Source of the DNA: Lachnospiraceae bacterium
Lineage (GTDB): Bacteria; Bacillota; Clostridia; Lachnospirales; Lachnospiraceae
NCBI GenBank assembly: GCA_017651385.1
Contig: JAGCCY010000082.1
Coordinates: forward strand, 1-5,801
Direction: 5' to 3'
Length of the DNA stretch: 5,801 nt
The notes beneath the pieces are model-generated. The model made no database searches. It was not told the DNA's origin and worked only from the letters and a program-made list of their open reading frames with translations. Both the position numbers and the translations under genes were made by a program. How positions within the stretch are numbered: the stretch's first letter is position 1; each line of letters opens with the position of its first letter. Positions 1 to 5,560 of this stretch are shown here, piece after piece.

Positions 1-350
1 ATGCCTTTTACTATTATCGGAGCTCTGAAAACAGTACCGTCGAGTTTGGCTCTTATGGTACCGTTGGGGCTCTTCCACATTTCTTTTAAGTCATATTCCT
101 TTACTCTTGCGGCATTGGGGGTGATAGTTGCGCATTTGAACGCAACACCGTATTTAAGTGTGGCCTCGGCACTGTCGACGGTAACCTGATCGTTGGTTTC
201 GTTTCTGTGCTTTAAACCGAGATCGTAATATTCAGTCATTAAATCCACATAGGGAAGAATGAGTTCGTCTTTGATCATCTGCCAGAGTATCCTGGTCATC
301 TCATCTCCGTCCATTTCCACGATCGGAGTGGTCATTTGAATCTTACTCAT
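1..350 (-). CDS. icd: NADP-dependent isocitrate dehydrogenase, eukaryote-like type (N-terminal part, cut by window edge)
   Basis: The enzyme oxidatively decarboxylates isocitrate to 2-oxoglutarate with NADP+ in the cytoplasm. Only the first 116 codons are present; the gene continues past position 1. The visible part follows the homodimeric IDH family of eukaryotic IDH1/IDH2: [11 protein letters not shown] near residues 11-21, NDQVT at 53-57, KCATITP at 72-78, KSPNGTIR at 93-100 and GTVFR at 105-109. The isocitrate-contacting residues known from that family (Thr77, Ser94, Asn96, Arg100, Arg109) are all present, with the same numbering as human IDH1 as I recall it. The catalytic and NADP-binding regions lie outside the window. 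The ATG at 350 is preceded by a strong AAAGGAGG at 367-360, nine bases upstream. The first 8 bases overlap the end of the GntR gene (ATGAGTAA), so it is the third cistron of the operon and probably translationally coupled. An oxidative role supplying 2-oxoglutarate for glutamate is inferred. Confidence 0.95.
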   Translation of the reverse strand, partial: MSKIQMTTPIVEMDGDEMTRILWQMIKDELILPYVDLMTEYYDLGLKHRNETNDQVTVDSAEATLKYGVAFKCATITPNAARVKEYDLKEMWKSPNGTIRAKLDGTVFRAPIIVKG

Positions 351-1032
351 TTAAATAAGCCTCCTTTAAGCCGTTTTTGACCATATTCTCATATGCGTTG
401 TGAATATGGAGTGTGGCAAGTTCATCCGCTCTTTCCGGATTATTGTCTCTTATTGCTTCCATTATTGCCTGATGCTCGGAATTGGAAGCAAGCGATCTTT
501 CGATCGTTGAAAGAGTCTTTCTTCGAACACGCTGTACATATTGATGGAAGTCCTTAAGCAAATGCTCAAGCATCTTTGAATTGCATGCTTCATACATGAT
601 CTCATGGAATCTTGAGTCAAGCTCGGACATCTGCTCAAAATGCCCCTTCTCGGCATGAAACTTTGCAAGATAGATATTCTCTTCCATTTCTTCAAGCTGC
701 TCTTTTGTAATATGTTCACAGGCCCACGAAGCGCAAAGACCTTCAAGCTTTGACCTTATCATATAGATGTCTTTGACATCTTCGATAGTGATACCGGTTA
801 CATATGCGCCTTTATTCGGAATGATCTGTATAAGCCCTTCAAGTTCAAGCTGTCTGAAGGCTTCTCTTACCGGTGTTCTGGAAACGCCGAGTTCTTCGCC
901 GATGGCTATTTCTTTAAGTTCTTCGTTTTCTTTATATTTACCGGAAAGAATGTCCTCGCGAACCTTATTGAATACTCTTCCGCGCAGTGAATACTTATCG
1001 GTAACTTCCTGCTTTAAATCGTATCCTTGCAT
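343..1032 (-). CDS. GntR-family transcriptional regulator, FadR/FCD subfamily
   Basis: A 229-residue ligand-responsive DNA-binding protein of the usual FCD-regulator length. Residues about 16-80 form the GntR winged helix, including [20 protein letters not shown] at 49-68 and a wing IPNKGAYV at 71-78. Residues about 85-215 form the all-helical FCD effector domain. Its metal-site signature is visible as Asp139 and His143 (DxxxH), His187 and His209; in this family a bound Zn2+ or Ni2+ helps hold a carboxylate ligand. The gene lies between the citrate-synthase-like gene (19-bp overlap) and icd (8-bp overlap). Its start has TGGAGAG at 1042-1036, inside the upstream gene. A palindrome of the form such proteins bind sits on the operon promoter at 2584-2607, so it is probably an autoregulatory repressor. 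The ligand is not known; citrate, isocitrate or 2-oxoglutarate are guesses from context. It is too diverged to give a gene name safely. Confidence 0.95.
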   Translation of the reverse strand: MQGYDLKQEVTDKYSLRGRVFNKVREDILSGKYKENEELKEIAIGEELGVSRTPVREAFRQLELEGLIQIIPNKGAYVTGITIEDVKDIYMIRSKLEGLCASWACEHITKEQLEEMEENIYLAKFHAEKGHFEQMSELDSRFHEIMYEACNSKMLEHLLKDFHQYVQRVRRKTLSTIERSLASNSEHQAIMEAIRDNNPERADELATLHIHNAYENMVKNGLKEAYLNE

Positions 1033-2468
1033 AAGCTCTCCAATCCAAGTTCTTTAGAAAATCTGTCGATAGCTGCGTATAGTTCATTATCTGTCATTAC
1101 GGTAACACGACCGCTTGCGTATTCTTCGTCAACCCAGCCTTTTATAGCCTTAACAAGGTCTGAATTCTTCTCGATCGCTTTTTCACCCGTCAGCTTGAAC
1201 TTTGCATTGATCCAGTGAGCGATTCCCGCAAGACCGGATGTATTGGATACGGCACAGATAACGGGACGGTTTAAAAACTTGTCTGTGTCAAAGATATTGT
1301 ATATCTCTTCGTTCTTTAAAAGCCCGTCCGCATGGATACCCGCACGGGTCACATTAAAGTTCTTGCCCACAAAAGGAGTTCTTTCGGGGATCTTGTAACC
1401 TATCTCCTTTTCGTAATACTCGGCAAGCTCTGTTATCACTCTTGTGTCCATACCGTTAAGATCGCCTTTTAACTGGGCATATTCAAATACCATGGCTTCA
1501 AGAGGAGTATTACCTGTTCTTTCACCGATGCCGAAAAGCGAAGTGTTTACGGCCGAACAACCGTAAAGCCATGCGGTCGTTGAATTGACCACGGCTTTAT
1601 AAAAGTCATTATGTCCATGCCACTCGATAAGCTCATGCGGTACGCCTGCATGAGTATGGATCGCATAGATGATACCCTGAACGGATCTCGGTATAACTGC
1701 ACCCGAGTAATTGACTCCGTAACCCATGGTATCGCAGGCACGGATCTTGATCGGGATCTTGTACTCGTCCATAAGCTTCATGAGCTCTAAACAGAAAGGC
1801 ACCACATATCCGTAAATATCGGCCCTTGTAATATCCTCGAGATGACATCTTACGGCAATACCTTCGTCCAGACAGTCACGAACGACCGAAAGATAATGGT
1901 CCATAGCCTGTTTTCTGGTCATCTTAAGCTTAAGGAAGATATGATAGTCCGAACAGCTTACAAGTATACCCGTCTCCTTCTTACCGATCTCTTTGACAAG
2001 TTTAAAGTCATCCTTGCTCGCTCTTATCCAGCTTGTAACTTCCGGAAATTTGTATCCTCTTTCCATACACTTGTATACGGCGTCACGGTCCTTTTTGGAG
2101 TAAAGGAAAAATTCACTCTGCCTGATCATACCGTTTGGTCCGCCAAGTTTATGAAGATAATCGTATATCGTCACGATCTGCTCCGTTGTATAAGGAGCTC
2201 TCGACTGCTGTCCGTCACGGAAAGTAGTATTGGTGATCCAGATATCCTTTGGCATATTGTGGGGAACTATTCTGTCATTAAAGGGGATCTTCGGAATTTC
2301 CGAATAAGGAAACATATTTCGAAACACATTGGGCTTCTTGACATCATCAAGAATATACATGTGCTCTTCGATCTGTAAAAGATTGTTCTTTTCGTTCATC
2401 GAAACCGGACGGTTTGTGAACATATCCTCAGAACTCTCGGCAAATACGGCCGTTTCATTTATATCCAT
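1014..2468 (-). CDS. DRE-TIM acyltransferase, probable (Re)-citrate synthase (isopropylmalate/homocitrate synthase family)
   Basis: A 484-residue member of the family that condenses acetyl-CoA with a 2-oxo acid. A TIM barrel starts near residue 75. TTFRDGQQ at 81-88 carries the Arg-Asp of the active site, HLED at 209-212 lies on a middle strand, HGHND at 284-288 supplies the HxH metal ligands, and GIGERTGN at 313-320 is the family glycine-rich motif. AGIHADG at 376-382 resembles the homocitrate/isopropylmalate synthase subdomain. The roughly 120-residue leucine-binding regulatory domain of typical LeuA is absent; only about 100 residues follow AGIHADG. An N-terminal extension of about 75 residues precedes the barrel. 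Tight linkage to isocitrate dehydrogenase favours citrate as product, as in the Clostridium kluyveri Re-citrate synthase, over leucine or lysine synthesis. Homocitrate, citramalate or isopropylmalate synthase remain possible. The frame stays open upstream to 2600, but that Met lies inside the operator and before the predicted transcript start, whereas the ATG at 2468 has a good ribosome site. Confidence 0.85.
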   Translation of the reverse strand: MDINETAVFAESSEDMFTNRPVSMNEKNNLLQIEEHMYILDDVKKPNVFRNMFPYSEIPKIPFNDRIVPHNMPKDIWITNTTFRDGQQSRAPYTTEQIVTIYDYLHKLGGPNGMIRQSEFFLYSKKDRDAVYKCMERGYKFPEVTSWIRASKDDFKLVKEIGKKETGILVSCSDYHIFLKLKMTRKQAMDHYLSVVRDCLDEGIAVRCHLEDITRADIYGYVVPFCLELMKLMDEYKIPIKIRACDTMGYGVNYSGAVIPRSVQGIIYAIHTHAGVPHELIEWHGHNDFYKAVVNSTTAWLYGCSAVNTSLFGIGERTGNTPLEAMVFEYAQLKGDLNGMDTRVITELAEYYEKEIGYKIPERTPFVGKNFNVTRAGIHADGLLKNEEIYNIFDTDKFLNRPVICAVSNTSGLAGIAHWINAKFKLTGEKAIEKNSDLVKAIKGWVDEEYASGRVTVMTDNELYAAIDRFSKELGLESLCKDTI

Positions 2469-2583
2469 AATTGTATCCCTCTCCTTTGCAGATCGTAAGA
2501 CGTATTTCCGAAGGACAATATCGCCTGTGACCGGTAAAAATGCATAAAACCGTGAAACGACTGCAATACAAAAATGTTCTTTT
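2469..2583 (-). promoter_or_regulatory. Predicted 5' leader of the citrate synthase-gntR-icd operon
   Basis: If transcription starts about 7 bases after the -10 hexamer, near 2583, the untranslated leader is about 115 nt, longer than a minimal leader. It can form a long-range pairing: TTGCAGTCGT (2566-2557) with ACGATCTGCAA (2496-2486), ten base pairs with one bulged U, closing a loop of about 60 nt and ending at the Shine-Dalgarno. I recognise no known riboswitch class and no terminator-like hairpin with a U-tract. The frame is open throughout, but no start with a ribosome site is apparent upstream of 2468. Confidence 0.45.
2477..2486 (-). promoter_or_regulatory. Ribosome binding site that fixes the start of the citrate-synthase-like gene
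   Basis: On the minus strand the purine run AAGGAGAGGG ends eight bases before the ATG at 2468. It offers either AAGGAG (12-base spacing) or GAGG (9-base spacing) to the anti-Shine-Dalgarno. No comparable site precedes the in-frame Met at 2600. The 5' end of this site abuts a possible long-range RNA stem (2557-2566 with 2486-2496), which could affect its accessibility. Confidence 0.8.
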
Positions 2584-2607
2584 CGTATGATTGTATACAA
2601 TTATACG
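2584..2607. promoter_or_regulatory. 24-bp palindromic operator, probable GntR/FCD regulator site
   Basis: A near-perfect inverted repeat centred between 2595 and 2596. The core ATTGTATACAAT (2590-2601) is a perfect 12-bp palindrome, extended by CGTAT and ATACG arms with a single mismatched pair between core and arms. Operators with a central GTATAC or similar short AT-rich dyad are common for FadR-subfamily GntR proteins (family knowledge). The site covers the -10 hexamer and much of the spacer, so binding should block RNA polymerase. The FCD regulator in the same operon is the obvious candidate to bind it, giving negative autoregulation; that assignment is inference. Confidence 0.75.
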
Positions 2608-2618
2608 ATATAAGTCAA
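2590..2618 (-). promoter_or_regulatory. Sigma-A-type promoter of the citrate synthase-gntR-icd operon
   Basis: Reading the minus strand, TTGACT (2618-2613) is followed by a 17-bp spacer and TACAAT (2595-2590). Each hexamer differs from the consensus (TTGACA, TATAAT) at one position and the spacing is optimal. The predicted start is near 2583. The -10 lies within the palindrome at 2584-2607, and the first three bases of the -35 overlap the foot of the terminator hairpin of the upstream surface-protein gene. Confidence 0.85.
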
Positions 2619-2647
2619 GCCTTAAAACCCAAAGGTCTTAAGGCTTG
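2616..2647 (-). terminator. Hairpin terminator of the surface-protein transcription unit
   Basis: In the minus-strand RNA, CAAGCCUUAAGACC pairs with GGUUUUAAGGCUUG to give a continuous 14-bp stem with one G-U wobble and a UUUG tetraloop. It starts 9 nt after the stop codon of the leucine-rich-repeat gene. On the plus strand the wobble becomes an A-C mismatch, which suggests the minus-strand RNA is the functional one. The following sequence (ACUUAUAUC) is only weakly U-rich, so termination may be inefficient. The 3' foot of the stem overlaps the -35 of the next operon. Confidence 0.7.
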
Positions 2648-2656
2648 AAATAAAGA

Positions 2657-5548
2657 TCATATGCGCTTTTTATAAAGAAGAAATGCAAGACCCGCAAAAA
2701 GCAATCCGATGCTTAAAACGGTTTTGGGATGGATCCTGTCTCCCGTATCGGGCGAATCATCCAGATTGTAATTTGATACGGCGGTTGAGTTAAACGAATA
2801 CAATCCGTAATCACCGGTATGATTTATATCAAATCTTACGCCCAGCTTTCCGTCCTGCTCCACAAGCTTAAAAGGAAGGTCTTCAAGCTGCTTGTCTTCG
2901 TCGACACAGATCACATGAAGATTTGAAGTCGGAACGTTTGCGGGAAGCGAAACCGTAACGCTCAGTCTCTGCTTTCCGAATTTGGTAAGCATGATCTCAT
3001 TTCCGCTTTCCCTTAAGCTTATATCAAACGTTGAAAGATTGCCGGGAACCGTATCACCGTAGATACGTTTATAAGCATCCACTATATCGGTATTTACCGA
3101 AGCGTCGTTTGAAATATTTAAAATGTATTCTTTATCGGATCCAACAAAGCCTGTTTTAAGTCCGCCAACTGAATCGGGATCGTTTGAAGAGACAGACGAA
3201 AAGCTTCCTTCTTTTGCGCTGTCCAATACAAAGCTTAACTGTTCTTCGTTAAAATTGTATCCTTTGCCGAATATTATCATCGTCTTGGGAACGGTGAAGC
3301 TTTGTGCCTCTTCTTTTGTAAGAGTGCAGTCTATGATATTTAACGTACCGTTTGAATACGCATCGTTTTCTTTGGTGATCACACATACAAGACCCGAAAA
3401 TCCCGAAAGATTTCTGTCAAGTATCGTACCGTCCCTTAAAACGTCTTCTGCGTTTACAACAGCCACCTTTACACCCTGCAAAGCATCGACTCTGTAAGAA
3501 GAATTGGTAAGTCTGGTCGTAGTCTTATTATGAGTAAGCTTAGGTAACGTATTTCCGAAAAATACACAGGCCCTGACATCGTCTCCCGCAACGCTCTGAT
3601 CGTAGTTAAACGCACCGTTTCCGATACTTTCGACCGTATCCACTATTCTCACGCAATCAAGCGGACAGCCCGAAAAAGCTCTGTCTTCGATGGTCTTAAG
3701 ATTAACTCCGCCGTTTAAGCTTTTAAGATTTGTGCATCCGCTGAAGGCATCCTCACAGATCCTTGTAAGCGAATCCGGAAGAAATACCTCCGTTATGCCC
3801 TTATGGTCCTTAAAAGCTTCGGGACCAATCTGCTTAACGCCCTCCGGTATCCTTATCCTTGAATCTTTTCCTCTGTATGCGATCAAAATGCCGTCACCGC
3901 ATATAAAGAAATCACCGCTTCCGTATGTTTCCCAGTTGTCCATCATCCTGGTGTGGGCAAATGCGGCAGGCTCGATATTTACGACCGTTGAAGGTATCAC
4001 AACATTTGAAAGGTTCTCGCAATGATAAAACGCACCGTACCCTATGTCTGTAACTCCTTCCGGTATGGTGATCTTATTCAGATTTGTCCTTGCAAAAGAA
4101 AAATCTCCTATTGCTTTTATATCATCAGATATCTCATATTCCGTAAGAGTCGTATCGCCGTAAAATGCCTTTGATGCGATCCTGTTTCCTATGATCGCAA
4201 ATTTGGGAAGGCTTAAACCTTTTCCGTTTGTCTCCGTCTCAAGTGCACCTGACATATCGGAGATTATACCCGAATACTCTTCGGTCCTGTTAAGCGGTGC
4301 CACACCGTCATCTACGGTCTGCTCGGTATTATTGATAAATACGACCGCCTTCCTTCCGACAACTATCGACTCACCTATAAGTCCCTGTGAAGAAACATAC
4401 GAATCAAATATATCTTCTATGGTATTGGGCACGTTTGTGGGGTCCTGTCCGCCTCCGCCGGGTTCTGTTGAATTCGGATCGTTCGAGGGATTGCCCGAAG
4501 GGTTATCTGAAGGGTTATTCGAAGGGGTATCCGAGCCGTTACCGTTACCGCCGCCGTTATTAGTATCATCGGTATTTGCGGGATTGTTCGGATCATATCC
4601 GTTTTGACTGTTTCCGTTTTGCTCATCGGAATAGATGTTCCCCGAATTCTCTTCATTATCAATGACCGCAGCCTGGCTTCTGTCGAGCGATTCAAACCAT
4701 CTTGCGGCATAAGTGAGCGGTGAAGCGATGATATTTAAATTGGGGCAGCCGTCAAATGCGGTTTTGTGAATATAAGTAACGGATTCGGGAATATTGACAT
4801 CACAAAGATTGATACAGTTTTCAAATGCCTTTGCATCTATCGTGTTGACCGAATAAGGTATCGTGACATCTTTAAGTGAAATACAGTTTGAAAAAACAAA
4901 AGCCGAAACTTCATCAAGATTCGGAGATAATGTTACGGCATCAAGGTTGCTGCATCCGTAAAAAGAATAAGCAAGGGCATATTCTATGGTATTGGGCATG
5001 GAATATGCTTTTTCCTTCTTACCCGGAAGCACCTGATAAAGCTTTGTGTGATCTTTGTTGTAAATAACGGAATCTTCGCATACAAAGAACTTGGATGCGA
5101 TCTTGACATCGGAAAGGGAAGTACAGCCGGTAAAAACACCGGTACCGAGTTTTTTAAGCCCCGATCCGATCGAGACATCGCTTAAAGATGTACAGTTACA
5201 AAAAGCTGCCGTATCTATCTCTTCTACCTTGTCGGGAATGACTATCTTTGTAAGATTTGAGCAGCCCGAAAAAGCCGCGTAGTTTATCTTTTCAACGGAC
5301 TCGGGGATAACAACGCTTGTGATGACCGCATTGTCCGCAAAAGCCTCGTTGCCTATGACTTTGACCGTACTCGGAATAGACACGGTTGATGCCGCGCCTG
5401 TATATTTTACAAGTGTAGATTCATTAAGTAAAAAATCCGTTGTTGATGCTGTAACCGCATTAACCGTATCGGCCGGTATCGCAAAAACGATAAGGGCCGA
5501 TATGATTAAGAGTGCACCTATTATTTTAAGTACAGCCTTTTTATTCAT
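2657..5548 (-). CDS. BspA-like leucine-rich-repeat surface protein with signal peptide and sortase sorting signal
   Basis: A complete 963-residue secreted protein, probably wall-anchored. Residues 1-31 are a signal peptide (Lys3, Lys4, a hydrophobic core at 6-24, likely cleavage after VNA). Leucine-rich repeats of the BspA/LRR_5 type (IPxxVxxIxxxAFxxCxxL) fill about 48-275 and 450-650. The AF-position Phe recurs every 22-23 residues at 70, 93, 116, 139, then 196, 219, 242, 265, and again at 462, 485, 507, 530, then 579, 602, 625, 647. Residues about 300-375 are a low-complexity Asn/Pro/Ser/Gly linker. Residues about 660-920 look beta-rich and I cannot assign them. The end is SPDTGD (932-937), a hydrophobic segment (943-958) and a KKR tail. 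The ATG at 5548 has GGGAG five bases upstream (with an intervening AGAAA run). The gene starts 12 bp after another surface-protein gene, with no terminator between. Family members bind host, plant or bacterial ligands; the ligand here is unknown. Confidence 0.95.
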   Translation of the reverse strand: MNKKAVLKIIGALLIISALIVFAIPADTVNAVTASTTDFLLNESTLVKYTGAASTVSIPSTVKVIGNEAFADNAVITSVVIPESVEKINYAAFSGCSNLTKIVIPDKVEEIDTAAFCNCTSLSDVSIGSGLKKLGTGVFTGCTSLSDVKIASKFFVCEDSVIYNKDHTKLYQVLPGKKEKAYSMPNTIEYALAYSFYGCSNLDAVTLSPNLDEVSAFVFSNCISLKDVTIPYSVNTIDAKAFENCINLCDVNIPESVTYIHKTAFDGCPNLNIIASPLTYAARWFESLDRSQAAVIDNEENSGNIYSDEQNGNSQNGYDPNNPANTDDTNNGGGNGNGSDTPSNNPSDNPSGNPSNDPNSTEPGGGGQDPTNVPNTIEDIFDSYVSSQGLIGESIVVGRKAVVFINNTEQTVDDGVAPLNRTEEYSGIISDMSGALETETNGKGLSLPKFAIIGNRIASKAFYGDTTLTEYEISDDIKAIGDFSFARTNLNKITIPEGVTDIGYGAFYHCENLSNVVIPSTVVNIEPAAFAHTRMMDNWETYGSGDFFICGDGILIAYRGKDSRIRIPEGVKQIGPEAFKDHKGITEVFLPDSLTRICEDAFSGCTNLKSLNGGVNLKTIEDRAFSGCPLDCVRIVDTVESIGNGAFNYDQSVAGDDVRACVFFGNTLPKLTHNKTTTRLTNSSYRVDALQGVKVAVVNAEDVLRDGTILDRNLSGFSGLVCVITKENDAYSNGTLNIIDCTLTKEEAQSFTVPKTMIIFGKGYNFNEEQLSFVLDSAKEGSFSSVSSNDPDSVGGLKTGFVGSDKEYILNISNDASVNTDIVDAYKRIYGDTVPGNLSTFDISLRESGNEIMLTKFGKQRLSVTVSLPANVPTSNLHVICVDEDKQLEDLPFKLVEQDGKLGVRFDINHTGDYGLYSFNSTAVSNYNLDDSPDTGDRIHPKTVLSIGLLFAGLAFLLYKKRI
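2660..2755 (-). other. C-terminal sortase sorting signal of the leucine-rich-repeat protein
   Basis: This encodes residues 932-963: SPDTGD, a short spacer, a hydrophobic helix (943-958) and a basic KKR tail. Pro, Thr and Gly of LPxTG are kept, but Leu is replaced by Ser and Asp follows Gly, a variant common in Clostridia. The likely processing is cleavage between Thr935 and Gly936 by a sortase not encoded here. Confidence 0.85.
3599..4201 (-). repeat. Second leucine-rich-repeat block (residues about 450-650)
   Basis: Eight BspA-type repeats in two sets of four, with the conserved Phe at 462, 485, 507, 530 and at 579, 602, 625, 647. The sets are split by an island starting DFFICGDGILIAY (546-558), which interrupts the 23-residue period. 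The order repeat x4, island, repeat x4 is the same as in the first block. Several copies are degenerate, for example the one around 640-650. Confidence 0.85.
4424..4651 (-). repeat. Low-complexity Asn/Pro/Ser/Gly-rich linker with tetrapeptide repeats
   Basis: Encodes about residues 300-375, a probably disordered spacer between the two repeat blocks. Within it (4525-4466) are PS-led tetrapeptides PSNN, PSDN, PSGN, PSND, then PNST, built on a 12-bp DNA period (variants of AACCCTTCAGAT), plus glycine runs NGGGNGNG and PGGGG. Such in-frame repeats can change copy number by slippage without breaking the reading frame. Confidence 0.85.
4724..5407 (-). repeat. First leucine-rich-repeat block (residues about 48-275)
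   Basis: Eight BspA-type repeats with an exact 23-residue period inside each set: conserved Phe at 70, 93, 116, 139 and at 196, 219, 242, 265. Most copies carry a GC or NC pair after the Phe (SGCSNL, CNCTSL, TGCTSL, YGCSNL, SNCISL, ENCINL, DGCPNL). The central island begins KFFVCEDSVIYN (153-164) and resembles the loop insertions of other BspA proteins. Confidence 0.88.
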
Positions 5549-5560
5549 TTTCTCTCCCGC

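Noticed and set aside
1..189. Plus-strand open frame beginning at base 1
   Set aside because: Antisense to the isocitrate dehydrogenase N-terminus, whose family residues are conserved on the other strand.
2065..2077. TTGTATAC inside the citrate-synthase-like gene, considered as a second operator
   Set aside because: Only part of the core matches and the flanks are not symmetrical, unlike the 24-bp dyad at 2584-2607; probably chance.
1842..2378. A 178-codon plus-strand open frame opposite the citrate-synthase-like gene
   Set aside because: It lies wholly antisense to a gene with strong family motifs, shows no recognisable domain, and has no convincing ribosome site; it is a shadow frame.
1014..2468. 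Calling this gene 2-isopropylmalate synthase (leuA)
   Set aside because: The C-terminal leucine-binding domain is absent and the neighbour is isocitrate dehydrogenase rather than leuB, leuC or leuD, so a leucine-pathway name is not supported.
4466..4525. Short tandem repeats considered as a CRISPR-like array
   Set aside because: The units are 12 bp, contiguous, without spacers, and encode an in-frame PSxN linker.
4191..4607. Plus-strand open frame rich in Pro, Ser and Glu-Gly repeats
   Set aside because: It is the antisense reading of the low-complexity linker and adjacent repeat region of the surface protein; its repeats are by-products of the coding repeats.
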